This document shows, one piece after another, positions 11,983 through 26,567 of a DNA stretch of 64,000 nucleotides. The notes under the pieces are model-generated. The model saw only the letters and a list, made by a program, of their open reading frames with translations, was not told the DNA's origin and ran no database searches. The stretch is from Raphanus sativus (lineage: Eukaryota; Streptophyta; Magnoliopsida; Brassicales; Brassicaceae): NCBI RefSeq assembly GCF_000801105.2, contig NC_079515.1, positions 27,861,407-27,925,406 on the forward strand, given 5' to 3'. Position 1 is the first letter of the stretch; every line of letters starts with the position of its first letter. A program made the position numbers and the translations under genes.

Positions 11983-13198
11983 TTATGACCAAAAGTCCCA
12001 CCAAGGGTAATTGCTGCTAGATTGGTCTAAGATAGAATCAGAGTTGAAGCCTCCCCAATTATCAGATGAAGTCAAGCAACTATCATCAGCTTGCTCCACA
12101 ATGTTCGTGGGCTCGTGATTAGACTCCTCCTCAAATCCAAAATACTCTGTCTTAATGTCATCATTACACAGAACAATCTCTTGATTTATCCTAACTTCTG
12201 GCTCACACTTTCCATTTTCTGACCATGTGGTACTGCTGAGAGCTATTCTTTGTTCACCACAACACTCATCACGTCTTTCTTCTTTTGACTTTTGCATCTC
12301 TTCATTTAGTCTCTGCAACTGCAAATTTAATAGAGATTAATTAAACTCCACATAATGTAAGCTTTTTTCTTTGCTTCAATAATCATTTGTGTTTATTGAC
12401 GCTTTTATCATTCTGATCTTCCTCTGAAACATTGAATTAACCAACTAATATATTTGATTTTCCGATCAGGATTAAGTTATACTTGATTTTAAAAACCGTG
12501 GTAAATATAAGTTTTTAGAAAACATATTATATATTACTTGGTTTTACAAAACATATAGATATATTTTACATAAAAGAAAGAAATATGGATGTGTTTGAGT
12601 ATTATAATCAATTTCTTATAATGTCCGTTCTAAGTCGATAAACAATAGATATCTAATTTTTATTAGATAAATACAATCAATCTCAATATTATTTGTGTAA
12701 ATAGATATTAGAATAGAATTTAGAACCACCACTGAAATAAAGGTAGGTTATATTTTAAATTTAAATTCCATAAAAGTATATAATTGAAAACACTATAAAA
12801 AATATCCTTTTGTGTATAAAAATACTTATCAGGAGTATATGTACCTCGGAGACCAGAGCTTGCTTTTCTTTCTTCATGATGTCAAATTGTGATGCCAGAT
12901 TATTGTAATTGGCTCTAAGAATGTTATATTCTTTCTCAAGCTGCTTAGTCTTCCAACGAGCCCTCTTGTTCTGAAACCATATAGCCACTTGTCTTGGTTG
13001 CAGCCCTAGTTCTCGAGCAACCTGCACCTTCTTTCGCGGCTCGAGCCTCGTCTCAGACTCGAATATAACCTCAAGTGATTTGATCTGTTCCTCACTAAAC
13101 CTCTTCTGAGTATTGCTCTTCTTCATCTTCTTCTTACTCATGGATATGCCACTATTAATTTCTCTGAAACAGCAATTGAAAACGTCTCCTTCTTCCAT
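11983..13198 (-). CDS. ATHB-12: HD-Zip class I transcription factor, ATHB-12 orthologue
   Basis: Two exons on the minus strand: exon 1 13198-12845 (118 codons), intron 12844-12319 (526 bp, GT..AG), exon 2 12318-11983 with stop, giving 229 residues against 235 in Arabidopsis ATHB-12 as I recall it. The N-terminus [11 protein letters not shown] is family-typical. The homeodomain spans about residues 30-84 with recognition-helix [10 protein letters not shown] near 74-83. It runs straight into a leucine zipper with heptads L87, L94, L101, M108, L115, L122; the intron falls inside the zipper after E118. The C-terminus ends WWDFWS, an aromatic activation-type motif. Known role of ATHB-7/12: ABA- and water-deficit-responsive nuclear regulators that bind pseudopalindromic CAATNATTG sites as dimers. 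No frameshift or stop was seen, so the gene appears intact. Confidence 0.96.
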
Positions 13199-13313
13199 GG
13201 TTATTCACCAGATCTTGGAAGTCTCTTGAAGTTCGATAAGGTGAGAAGATTTTGGATTTTTTTTTTTTTAATCTTTTTTTCTCCTGGAATCTATGTGTCT
13301 GTGATATTGGCCT

Positions 13314-13322
13314 CTTTATATA
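13314..13322 (-). promoter_or_regulatory. TATA box of the ATHB-12 gene
   Basis: TATATAAAG on the minus strand about 120 bp upstream of the ATG, a normal distance for a plant TATA box plus 5' UTR. Confidence 0.6.
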
Positions 13323-13354
13323 TTTGTTTGAGTTACTGTATGTGCTAATGTACT

Positions 13355-13360
13355 ACGTGG
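13355..13360. promoter_or_regulatory. ABRE-like ACGTGG core upstream of ATHB-12
   Basis: An ACGTGG hexamer lies about 33 bp upstream of the TATA box. ABRE cores (ACGTG) mediate ABA response, which fits the known ABA induction of ATHB-12; that this copy works is inference. Confidence 0.35.
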
Positions 13361-13801
13361 TGTAGGGGCCGTAGGGCCTGAGACTAAAGAAAAAAGTATG
13401 TAGGAAATTTCATTATTTGCTCAAAAATAGTGATGATTACCGACCTGCAAATATTGTGGACTAAGCTAAAATATGTCAAACTATTGTGGCTATGACACGA
13501 ATTTTTTTTTTATAAAAAAAAGAAATAATATTTCCCAATTATTTTTTAGACGAATTGGCTATGACACAAACTGGCTCATGACACGAATTGGCTCATGTCT
13601 CTTTCGGTTTAAGTCGTTTTTCATTTCGATGTGAACTAATCACCTAACTACTGATAATATTCCCCAATTATTTTATTTTTAGTTTTCAAGATTAATATTA
13701 TATAGAATTTCAACAGTTTATATGGTCGTTGTACTATGTTTAAACATGCACAACAATATCATCATTTTGACATGTGGCTGCAGGGCTTTTACGAATATAC
13801 T

Positions 13802-14513
13802 GGGGTGTCAAAATGAGCTAGCTCGCTCAGCTCAGCTCAGCTCATAGTAAGCTCGGCTCTTTCATGAGTTAACTCAGATCAGCTCATTTATTATATGAGC
13901 TTCAATATGTAAACTCGTACTCGGATCATTTAGATCATGAGTTAAATGAGCTAACTCGTGATCTAACACAAAATAATTATAACTATATTAAATTAAACAT
14001 CGATAAAATTACTTTTATAGTATTATTCAAAATTTAATAAAACTATTAATCATAAATAACTTACCGTGAGTTCTGAGTTACGATAAGCGAAGTGAGAGGA
14101 GATGTATGTCAAATTTGAGATCAATGAAATTTGTGAGAGAGATGATATATATGGTTAACGTAGGTTTATATAGAAGATTTTGATAATTTCTAAACATGAT
14201 AGTTTCTTTTTTCTTTCTTCGGAAAAAGTATAGGTAACTTTTAAAAGTTTTACTCCTATATTACTTATGTATATTTTACATTTTAGTTTTAAAGATAAAT
14301 ATGATAAATATAAAAATTATCTTTTTCCATAAGAAATGAACGAGCTCATGAGTCAGCTCATGTTCATTAACGATCGTTCATATAACTCGTGATCTTTTTT
14401 AAGCTCGATCATTAAACTCATTTATTAAATGAGCCTAAAATATAGTGATCATACTCATGAAAAAATGAGTTGAGCTGAGCTAACTCATGAGTTGTAACTC
14501 ATTTTGACACCCA
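13802..14513. mobile_element. hAT-type MITE (about 712 bp)
   Basis: Ends GGGGTGTCAAAATGAG and CTCATTTTGACACCCA are inverted repeats, flanked by an 8-bp near-direct repeat (AATATACT at 13794-13801, CATATACT at 14514-14521). Next to each terminus lies a dense run of GAGCT/AGCTC motifs, e.g. GCTCAGCTCAGCTCA, typical of sub-terminal transposase-binding repeats in hAT elements. The core is AT-rich and non-coding. Confidence 0.7.
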
Positions 14514-14639
14514 CATATACTTCTATGGTCAAGGACTCAAGATCATATTGATAGGTAAATCATAAAGAAAAGATAAAAAAAAATATATCGCGTGAGCAAT
14601 AATTTTATTTACAAAATTTCACATTTCACCAATATTTTT

Positions 14640-15310
14640 AAACCCGACCTGGACACTGAATTGAACGAATTTTCTGGTCATTGGATCATTTGATCGATCG
14701 CCTGTGAATTGAAGTTAATAAATAAATTAATTTTATTTTATAATAATATTTTAAGCATAAAAGTAATTTAAGTTAAATATTTTCTAAATATTTTTAAAAC
14801 ATAAAATAATAATTTAAATATGTATATATTTTATGACAGCTAAAAAAATATTAAGACTCAGAAATTCATAAATATTTAAATATAATGTCTAATGTGAATA
14901 ATAAATTAAACTTCAAACCCAAAATAAACCAAAATTAAAATATCATTGTAATAAATTTTCAAGAACAAAAATAATCTAACACCAAATCACATTAACTAGT
15001 TTTGGTAGAGATCGACAGAGGAAAAGGATGGCGACAATAAAACTGAAAAAAATGAAAACATAACTTCTTAATTAGAAATTTTGAATATAAAACAGAATCT
15101 AAAATTATAATTAAAAATAAAATTAAAAGTTATTTATTGGTTTAACCAGTGGTTCAACCGATATCGGGTTCGGGGTTCTAGTGGGGTTTTATGGGTTTTT
15201 ACGGATTTTTAAATATTGAACTTTTTACAAATCTAAACCAGATTTATTTTAGATCACGGATTTACCGGTTTAAATGCGGGTTTGAGTTGGATTTCAAGAC
15301 ACTGCATTTC
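14640..15310. mobile_element. Degenerate element rich in GGTTCGG-type motifs
   Basis: Similar layout to 9490-10545: an AT-rich core with CCGATATCGGGTTCGGGG and CGGGTTTGAGTTGG motifs at the right side. Ends undefined. Confidence 0.3.
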
Positions 15311-15418
15311 ACGTTAACAATTATTTTACACGTTTTTTTTCTTGTAGGAATGCTTTCTCCGTTCACACATATAGATCTTTTGGAGTAACCATGGTTACTT
15401 TTGTGATTGTATGTAGTT

Positions 15419-15461
15419 AAGTTATAAATAATCTTTAAGCAAAAAAAAAGTTATAAATAAT
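15419..15461 (+). mobile_element. Poly(A) micro-insertion footprint 7
   Basis: AAGTTATAAATAAT (15419-15432, 15448-15461) flanks 15 bp, CTTTAAGC plus A7. The left edge is TT|AAG. Confidence 0.6.
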
Positions 15462-17304
15462 TCTTCAAGTCTTCAGTTCATATTCATTACCAAAGCCATA
15501 TCTTCAAACAATATGATTCTCTCAAATAGAATATAAGCGCATATATCGCATTCACATAGGGTACTATATTATAGTTTACACATTTACTTTCACAAGACGG
15601 AAACAAAAGGATATGGTCGCGAGATGAAGGATTTAGGTTTATTTACTTCCATGCAAATATTTAACAAGCTAACTATGAATTTTATTTACTTTGTAACAGT
15701 GACGAGATCAAAATAAGTTATAAGAAATTATTATAAGGTGCTTTTATATTTATAGGCAAAACTCTTTTTTTTTTTAGAACATGCTGATTTTTTTTAAAAA
15801 TACTCTTTTTTCAGACCTTGATTGATAGAATTGGATGCTATAGAAATAGTATGATTCAAAAGTTATATGCTTTCATTTATATATTTGGTTAGGTGATTGG
15901 TAGAGAAGTGGTAAAAAATTCACATATAAAATTATCATAAAAATTAATATATGGTATATTATTATTTAAATATAAATAACATTGATATATTTATATTCAT
16001 AGTACATAAATCTATATTATTCTATGTTTTTGTTATTAAAAATAATGAATCATATATATATTAAATGTAAAATATTATTATTTTAAAAAGGTAAAATATA
16101 TCTGATTGCATATTTTATTTTTTTAAATATAAATTTTATTTTTGGATATAAGCTTAAACTTTTAATACTAATAAATAAAAAATTAGTTATACTTAATTTT
16201 TTTAATTTTTATATTTATTATATGTAAATGTTTTACCATCTTTTAGCAATCTGAGAGTATTCTCTTCTTGTAAATGCTTTTTTATATTTTTATTAAAAAA
16301 TTGTTGATTGATTATAAAATACATAATATTTACGCTAATTCTTTGCCAATTAGGGCTTTACTGTTAAGATTTTTTTAGGCAAAACTTTATTAAGGAGGGG
16401 ACGAATTATTTGGTATACAATACAATTGTAATAAAGTAAAGTTATGGAATTCAGACAAGTAGCAATCAAAGTTGTCAAAATGAACCACTGAAGCAGTGCC
16501 ATTTGGCACCATTGAGAGAGCTAAGATAACGTGGCAATTAATTTGTGGTGGTCACTGAATATTGCGTCCGACAGATGAGATAGCACGCGTCGAGGTTCCC
16601 ATAACTATAGCCGTTGTTGATAAGAGACGGAAGAGAAGATGATTCTCTTTTCTTTTTTTCTGAACAACAATTCTCTTTAGTTCCTTTTCTGTCTTTTTTT
16701 TTTTATTAGAATTTTTTTCTTTTTTTTTTGTGCAGTCTTTTTGTTAGAGTTAACCGTGAAATTTGTATCGGTAATATTGAAAAGAAAAACCGTAAAGCTA
16801 GAAAAGAAATAAATCTGATCAGGTTTTCAGTTTTCGATTTCCGAGTTGATTGGTCTTGGAATGATAGTCTGGCTTTTGTAAAGACATAAGTTTTGAACAC
16901 CAAAACAAAAAAAAAAGGTTTCAACTCCTGTTAAACGTGTTGTTTTAATTAAGTAGTAGAACACACCTTGGCTAACCATTGGCATCTCAATTTAAGAAGG
17001 TTTTGCATACCTTCTTAAGTGGTTAATTATATGTTGTACTCGGACCTATTTTCTCAAGTCAAGCTATATAAGATAATTCGAAGCCGGTAGCCCTTCTGAT
17101 AAAATTTTATACTCTAAAAGTAGACGGTCAGATCTGAGTTTTATTAGCTGTGGAAAAAGAATTTAGCATCTGACTATTGTTTTTGACCTAAAAATTATGT
17201 ATTTTCACCTGAAATTTCTTGTCATAGTAAAATATCTATATAAGATTGATCCTTGCCAAAACATGTTATGGTTAGATACAAGTCGGGTTCTAAAGGTTTT
17301 AATT
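15462..17304. other. Intergenic AT-rich DNA
   Basis: No gene recognised. A weaker footprint candidate at 16642-16678 (ATTCTCTTT repeated around a T-rich insert) was not counted in the main set. Confidence 0.4.
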
Positions 17305-18536
17305 AGGGGGTGTATTCAACTAAGGGAATGTTATTGGATTATGTATTTGTAAAGAGTTATAAAGATTTATATTTTTTAATGACTCTTAAGTGTTATTCAA
17401 TCAAGACTTTTCAAAACTATATTAAACTCTTGTGTTATTAGATTCAGAATTTTACAAAGTTGATAAAAGTCTTGCGTTATTCAATTTTTTTTTGAAAATA
17501 CTGATTTCACCAATCTCTTAAAATCTATGGTTATTGGTTTATGGATTTTACAAGTTTTTCTTCACAAAATCTATTTATCAAAGTATTGCACATTGACCGT
17601 GTATTCTCAAAGATTTTAGTATTAAACTGAATTGTTATAATTTAAAATTTGTAATTCAATCTTTTGTAACACACATCACATCTCACGAAGCTTCTGTTCT
17701 CTTATAAACTTTAGCAACAACGTGTCCATTTTTACATGTTTCTCTCCCTCTCATAATTCATACCTCAAATATCACGATCTCTTTTTTTGATCAATCAGGT
17801 TCTTATATTTCTGTTTTCTTCAGTAAAAAAAATTGCAGTATGCTACCTCCAAAATATGTTTCTTGATTACCAGAAGATTCATAATTACCAAATAAACTTT
17901 GTAGGATCCAAAAACTTATTATCGGTTGACGATGGTGAAACAACATAGAAAACCCCAGAACAAGAGTTCACAAAACAAAACGACACAATCTAATACGATA
18001 CTTGAAGATAAACTTTGAAAAAGTTATAATTATCTTCAACTAAAGAATCAGTAATTATCTACAAAACTCTTTAAAAAATTTCTAAGAAATTTAAATATCA
18101 CCAAAACTCTTTTTAAATTCAGTAAAATATTTAGTTTTCAAAATCATCAAAACTCTTTTAAAATTGTAAACCAATAACACCCCTAAGAGTTTGAATTGAT
18201 TTGTATTAAAATGACAAATCCACTGTTATTCAAACGTGAATTTTAAAAAACACTTTAAATCCAGTATTATTGAACTTGACATTTTATAAAACACTCTGAA
18301 ATCTACTGTTATTGAACAAAATTTAAGTTAGAGATTTTAGAGTGCTTCAAGTATTTCTAAAGTGTTTGAGAGAAGTTTCTTAGTTATAAAAATAAAAATA
18401 CAAATCCCACTCTTTTAGATGAGATTCTAGAGTGTTTTAACAAAAATCACATCAAATTCTCTAATTCTCTTACAATCATATAAAAACTCATTGAAAATCA
18501 AATCACTTCAAATTTCAAATTCAATACACCCTCCTT
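17305..18536. mobile_element. 1.2-kb non-coding terminal inverted repeat element
   Basis: Left end GGGGGTGTATTCAA and right end TTCAATACACCCTCC are inverted repeats, with TTA/TAA-like flanks. The interior carries many degenerate direct repeats of a motif like AAATCCACTGTTATT followed by GAAC or CAAAC, mostly between 18200 and 18330. No transposase frame. Superfamily uncertain; the TIR and flanks suggest a Harbinger-like or hAT-like non-autonomous element. Confidence 0.55.
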
Positions 18537-18977
18537 AATCTATATACAACTGTTTTTAGTTCAGAGCAGTGAGGATTATATGCCTTCAGAATACAACAAA
18601 CTAGAACCAATATATATATTTTTCATTTTGATTTATTAATTAAATTATGTGGACAGCAGAAAAAGATTTCTAGAGCTAATTATTAAGCTTAGATAATGCA
18701 TAAAGAAAATTTGCTTTTAGGGCGTTCGGATGCGTTAATGCGTTTGCAAGTTCTTCGTAAATGTGGGTTTGATACTTTTACTGCCAGCGACACATCTTTT
18801 AAATTGGGTTTGGTTCTGAAATAAAAATAATAATTGAGTTAGTTTGGTTCTTTCTTGAATACGGCCCATATTTATATACTAAGGCTCGTTTGACAAAGAT
18901 AGAAATGAAAGCCCATTTAGCCCGTTTAAGCTAGTTATTAGATCGTTGGACAGATGATTCAAGCTGCCATTCGTAAG

Positions 18978-19210
18978 TACTCCCTCCGTTTCAAATTATA
19001 TGTCGTTCTAGAGCAAATTTTTTGTTTCAAAATAAGTGTCGTTTACGGTTTTCAATGCAAAATTTATTGAAAATATTCTCTATTCTATTTTTATATTGGT
19101 TGATGTGTATTAGTAATAGTATTTTTATTTTGGAAATATGTAAAATTAAATGTTTTCTTAATCTGTGTGCAAAGACTTAGAACGACATATAATATGAAAC
19201 GGAGGGAGTA
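18978..19210. mobile_element. Stowaway-like MITE (233 bp including TA duplications)
   Basis: Starts TACTCCCTCCGTTTCAAATT and ends GAAACGGAGGGAGTA: inverted repeats of the Stowaway CTCCCTCCGTTTC consensus with TA at each edge. The best preserved copy of this family here. Confidence 0.85.
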
Positions 19211-19490
19211 GAAAATATTGAACTTTATTGGGTAACAAATCATCAATTTGCAGTTTAAGCTTATAAATTTTTAATTTAGTAGATATAGATATGATTATAA
19301 ATTGTAACTTATAGTAGAATGTAGGGTATGCATATGCATAAAAAAGAAGACCAGAAAAACATGAAGAGTGATTGAGATTATTAGAGGACATGGTACAAAA
19401 AACATCTTTAGAAAAAACAAAACAGAAAAGACATTATGAGATGTCTTTACAAAGAAAAAAAAGACATGATGAAAAAACAGTAAAAAAGTC

Positions 19491-19531
19491 ACGACATGCA
19501 TCTCTTTTTTTGAACCAAACGACATGCGTCT
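19491..19531 (-). mobile_element. Poly(A) micro-insertion footprint 8 (minus)
   Basis: ACGACATGCATCT (19491-19503) recurs with one mismatch at 19519-19531. The insert on the minus strand is TTGGTTC plus A7 and G. Confidence 0.55.
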
Positions 19532-20155
19532 AATCATAGACCTCAGAATGTTTCTTATAGTATAAAAAATTATACCGAGTCTTTTCTTATTGACCTCAAG
19601 ACGTGAAACAAACTAATTAAGTGCACAAAAGAAAAACAACAAAATATTTAATGATTTGGAATCTGAGGAGCAGGAGGAGAAATTAATGAGACAAGGTGGC
19701 AGAGAATACGAACAAAGAGGCATTAAATGCTAATTTGTACTCACTCTTTTACTTTTGCCCTAATTACGATGCTACCCTCACCTATAGCTATACTCATGCT
19801 GCAACTTAATTATTTTGTTTTTAACGTCTGAATCGATTATTATCGATTAATTATGCTATAACTTACTCATTATTCTCGTGTTTATTTTTTGAATAATTAA
19901 AATATGAGTAGATATATCGGTAATGATGTTTTTATATCGAAAATATGTAAAATTAAATTTATTTCTTAGTCTAAAACGACATTTAATAATGTATGCAACA
20001 GAGAAAGTAATTAATAGTATTCATTCCGTTTTAGAAAGAATATTACTTAGACATTTTTTATCATATACAGTAGAATCTGTATAAATTAATAAATTTTGCT
20101 AGTCCTAATTTGGATGGTGCAAAATATGATACAAATCGATAAAATAATAAGATAA

Positions 20156-20386
20156 TACTCCCTCTGTTTCATTATAAGTGTTACTCTAAGCTTATGCACA
20201 CAGATTAAGAAATCATTTAATTTTTCATATTTTCAATACAAAAACATCATTACCGATACAATTCAACCAATAGAAAAGCAGAATGGAGAATAAAATTAAT
20301 AAATTCTGCATTGAAATGCTAAAACGACACTTATTTTGCAACGAAAAAATTTTCTACAATGACACTTAATATGAAACGGAGGAGTA
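20156..20386. mobile_element. Stowaway-like MITE nested in the Emigrant remnant
   Basis: TACTCCCTCTGTTTCATT at the left and ATGAAACGGAGGAGTA at the right, TA at both edges, 231 bp. Confidence 0.8.
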
Positions 20387-20680
20387 ATATTTTAAAAATT
20401 TCCATATAAATATATAGTCTCATCAAAATCATAAATTAATAATCTATCAATATATATTTATGTACAAACTAAACATTTTATTGTTGGTTTTATATTTTCA
20501 ATGCAAATACATCTATTATTTTAACATATTTTTGATAATATTTAGTAAAATTATATCAAAAATCATATAACAATTCTATGAAACATAGAAATATACACCA
20601 AATAAGATAATAAAACAATATGAAAATCAATTTATAACTTTTTTTATAAACAAAAATAGAAAACAAATTTAAAAAGGAAA

Positions 20681-22320
<1,640 letters not shown>

Positions 22321-22566
22321 AAAAAAAAAGGAAAATTTTGTAAATTAATATCTATATAAATTAATAAAAAATTAAAGTCTCAAATTATTAATTTATAGAG
22401 GTTGTACTAAGAAACTGATTAAAATTATATTTTTATTAATGTCAACTATTTAGCTAATAGTATTTTAAATAAATAAATTTATTTATAAAAGCAGTGTATT
22501 TTACAATTAATTTTGACTTGAATGACATTCTCTCTATAACAAGAAAAAAGCTAAAGTGATACTTAA

Positions 22567-22816
22567 TACTCTCTCCATTACAAATAATATATATGTTAGA
22601 CTTTTCACACTTATTAAGAAAACACGTAAAATTTTAACAATAAATACGTTATTTTCTTTGTTTTTAGCTATTTCCTATAATTTTTAACCAATCAAAATTC
22701 AGTAAACATAATTAATGTCTTTGAAATTTACAATTTGTCATTATTGCAAAAATTAAAATGTAAAATATGAATCTTATAGAGAAAAAAAACATGGATTATT
22801 CTGAAGCGGAGGGATA
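22567..22816. mobile_element. Stowaway-like MITE, degenerate
   Basis: TACTCTCTCCATTACAAAT at the left, GAAGCGGAGGGATA at the right. The interior (ACTTTTCACACTTATTAAG..., AACATGGATTATTCTG) matches the family members at 2833-3311 and 34462-34733. Confidence 0.6.
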
Positions 22817-24288
22817 ATGAAACAGAAAAAGAAATATTTTATTATATTTTGCTATAACTGTGATTATTTATTTATTTAACTAGTGAATTTACAAATGATG
22901 AATAACTTCCAATTATATTATACGTCAACTGAAGGTTTTACCAAAAAAGGACAATACTACTAATCAAGCGCAAGTGTTATATATATGATGTCGGATACTA
23001 CAATCTCTTATGTTTGGAAATAGTTTATGATGTGGATATATATAGAACGTAAAAACTAAGCCCTTGATTGGCAAAATATCAGCATAAGCATAATGTTTTT
23101 TTATTGTTCTACCAACATTTGTAAAAAAAACATTTAGAGAACCATTTACCAAATACTAGTATTTTGCAAATATTCTATAGTCAATGTTCTCATATGAAGC
23201 TTTTAACAAAGTATTTGCATTTATAATTTATAAAAACAAAAATATAAATTAATTTATTTTATCTAATAATATCGTAAAATAATGTTTATATCTAAAAAGT
23301 AAATTTATAGTTTTAAAAATAAATTTTAAACAAACAAAATATTTTTTTTAAATAATAATATTTCACATCTAAATATAATATAATTTATATTTTAAATGTG
23401 ATTTTTTAAAAAAACTATTTTTTAATTTTAAAATAAAAATTTATTTTTGGATATAAACATAATTTTTAAATTTTATCGATTAATATATACTATATATAGA
23501 TATTATTCAAAATAAATATATTAAATCTTCTATACTAATTTTTATAATAATTTTAAATAGTAAATTTTTACTGCTCCATTAATCGTTTTATTAAATAATT
23601 TAATGAGAATATACAACTTGTGCATTATATTGCTTTAATAATATTTATGTGATATACTGCTACTACTTTATCATCAGCTCTCGAAAAAGGTGGATTTTGC
23701 TACAATTTATGATAGAAGTACAACAAGTTTTGAAATAAGGCTAGTGTTTCATAAAGGGGAGTAGGGGACCACTTGCATGCATGTGTAAGTCTAACAAGTT
23801 CAATAAATGATTGATTAACGTAAAGATGATGTTTTTGGTACCGATTCAAATTGCTGAACCGTTCAAATAACCCCCAAAAGAACATATTTATACTTTCGTG
23901 TAAGGACTTTCTTGCAAGTTCGCATGAATTCAACACAATAAAAATACTTTGACTGAAGACTTTAGTTTAAAGTTGAGATCGATGAGTTTATCATGTGCCT
24001 GTTTTCATGTTTGTTGTTGCAGTTTTGGCCATGCTTTTTCATGACATTCTATGTGGCTGAAGGATTAAGAGTGGCATTATCATGTTCTTTCCAAAGAAGA
24101 ACTTACAAAGGTTTGCAAGTGTTATAATAAAACTTACAAAGGTCTAGTTTTTTTTTTTTTTTTTGATCAAAACAAAGGTCTAGTTTCTTGCAGATTCATT
24201 GTTATTTATTACCATGATGAGGTTTCTAATAGTATATAACAGTGTTTATTGGCTATATCTGAAGTATATATTGGAAGATTAATATTCA
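22817..24288. other. Intergenic AT-rich DNA
   Basis: No gene recognised. One short-tail footprint at 24136-24186. Confidence 0.4.
24136..24186 (-). mobile_element. Poly(A) micro-insertion footprint 9 (minus)
   Basis: A perfect 15-bp repeat ACAAAGGTCTAGTTT (24136-24150, 24172-24186) flanks 21 bp that on the minus strand read TTTTGATC plus a run of A. Confidence 0.65.
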
Positions 24289-24392
24289 CTAGATATTGAC
24301 CCGTGCGACCGCACAAGTATTAATTTTCTATTTTAGTTTTTATTTATTTATACTACACGATGTATTTGTAATATTTGATTGTTTTACAGTGA

Positions 24393-25025
24393 CTAAGTTA
24401 GTGATGTGTATTTGGATATCTACTCGAATCCGGTTTGATATTTTCGAGTTTTAAAGATTCCAGCTTCATTCCGGTAATTATAAATTTTGGTTCCGATTTG
24501 ATTGAGATTTTTGCGGGTTTGGTTCCTATTCGGAGAACCCGTTTAAATTATTTTTAAATTTTAAAAAATTATATATACTTTAAATTTCTCTAAGTCTAAA
24601 AATAAAAATAACATATAAATATGACTAATGTAAGTCAAAGTAACTTAACTAAAAAATTAAAACAGGTTTAATTTGAATATTTAGATGGAGAATAAATATA
24701 TATATTAAGTATTTTTTATTATTTTTATTATTGTTTATCTACTTTAGATGTTTACTTTTGACTAAATTTTATATTTCAAATATTTTAGACAATTTTAAAA
24801 TAGTTCATATCTTGGATATAAACTTTAAAAATAACTAACATATTCAAGTATATATTTACATATATATATATATAATTCAAATACATTTGAATATCCAAAT
24901 TCGAATATCCGAAATGTTTCATTTGGATTAGGTTTGGTTATGGTTCTCTAGATAACAAAATGGTAAATCCGTTTGGATATTTATCCGGTTTCAGTTCAAA
25001 TTTCGTAATATTTATCTAATCTCTC
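24393..25025. mobile_element. TTCGG-rich element, same family as 32533-33205
   Basis: GAATCCGG..., GGGTTTGGTTCCTATTCGG and ACCCGTTTAAATTATTTTT at the left correspond to GGTTCGGATAACCTATTTAAG at 32680. Both have a TACTTTAAATTTCTC segment in the core. Sequence is diverged and ends are not defined. Confidence 0.4.
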
Positions 25026-25159
25026 GTTTGTCTTTTGTTCCGTGGACATTTAATCTGAGAATTTTAAAAACCAACACCGAACAATTTAATTTTCAGAATT
25101 GTTCTGCATATGAGAATGGAATGCTCACGATATGTCCAAAGAGTTATTCTTGGGTTTAC

Positions 25160-26026
25160 ACCTTAGGGTGAACCTATAGATTCATCAACCAATAGGATTT
25201 AGTTATTTCAAATTTGACATCTTTTGAAAAAGGAAACAAAATGTTGCCAAATTATATTACGTTTTAAAAATAAAAAATAAAGTAAAAATAAATAAAATAA
25301 TACTAAATGCAAAAATAAGTATTTTTCAAAAAATAATTAATACCAAAAAAAACACTAATCTCTAAATTTTAAACCCTAAATCCTTTAGTAAGCCTTTGGA
25401 TAAATTATAAAAAAATTGATTTAAAAAAAAACTATTTATAACACAATCAACAAAAACGATACCCTAAATCCTAATCCTAAACCCTAAACTCTTGGGTAAA
25501 CCCTAAATCTTTGGGTAAATCAGAAATTCTTGGATAAATCTTAAAATTTAAGATTTATCCAAAAGTCTAAGATTTAATATTTGTTGGGAGCGTTAAAAAT
25601 TTGTTTTGAAATTTTTTTTTTAGATTAAAAAGTTTTGTTTTTGTGATTAGTATAATTTTTATTTATTTTTATTTTGAAAAGTATAATATAATTCGATAAT
25701 ATTTTGTTTCATTTTTTAAAGATAATGAATTTTAAATGACACAATCCTATTGGTTGGTCCTTGGGTAAATCCGAAATTCTTGGATAAATCTTAAAATTTA
25801 AGATTTATCCAAAAGTCTAAGATTTAATGTTTGTTGGAAGCGTTAAAATATTTTTTGAAAATATTTTTTTTAGACTAAAAGTTTTGTTTTGTGATTAGTA
25901 TATTTTTATTTATTTTTATTTTGAAAATATAATATAGTTTGATAATATTTTGTTTTCTTTTTTAAGATAATGAATCTTAAATGACACAATCTTATTGGTT
26001 GGTGAACTTAGAGGTTCACTGAACCA
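25160..26026. mobile_element. Terminal inverted repeat element with duplicated right arm
   Basis: Left AGGGTGAACCTATAGATTCA then CAACCAATAGGATT; right arm, reversed, CAGTGAACCTCTAAGTTCAC then CAACCAATAAGATT. About 50 bp of imperfect inverted repeat. The interior carries a 250-bp tandem duplication (25511-25760 and 25761-about 26005), each copy with a near-palindrome AAATCTTAAAATTTAAGATT and ending at the CCTATTGGTTGG arm. Degenerate CCCTAAA-like repeats lie at 25368-25510. No coding sequence. Confidence 0.6.
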
Positions 26027-26528
26027 GAGAATAAGTCATGTCTAAAGGAGATGAGAAGCAATTACGAATATATCTTGCCTTCTATAAATTCTAAAAAGGT
26101 AAATGTTCTAGTGAAATTATTTAGTTAACTGAAAAAAAATGTTTATTCTCGAGTAATCCGCAAGTTTATTAATTTTGACTTGTTTTGGAAACTCGGCAAA
26201 AGACAATTTATTATTTAGTTAAATATAGATAGTTGTGAAATCATGGCAATAGTATAAACGATAATTGTTCACAATATCTTTAATTGATTATAAATTGTCC
26301 TGGAAGGAAAGGTGATAAATTCGATTTGGAAACATTTAATACCATTTTATATTTAAATTGTGGTTCTACATTTTAATAATATTTATATTTTTTTAAAAAT
26401 AAAATTCTATGTTGATTATAGGTTTGAAAAGATATTCTGTTTAGATTTAAAATGAATTTATTTGTTTTGATGATACAGTTTAGCAAAAATGATTTTGAAT
26501 AGGTGGTTTGAATTTTATACACACAGAA

Positions 26529-26564
<36 letters not shown>
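26529..26564. repeat. (AT)n microsatellite
   Basis: A pure TA dinucleotide run of about 36 bp. Confidence 0.85.

Positions 26565-26567
<3 letters not shown>

Noticed and set aside
16642..16678. Another poly(A) footprint
   Set aside because: The repeat is only 9 bp of low complexity in a T-rich run; slippage is as likely.
25368..25510. An interstitial telomere array
   Set aside because: CCCTAAA-like motifs are few, spaced and degenerate; they belong to the inverted-repeat element.
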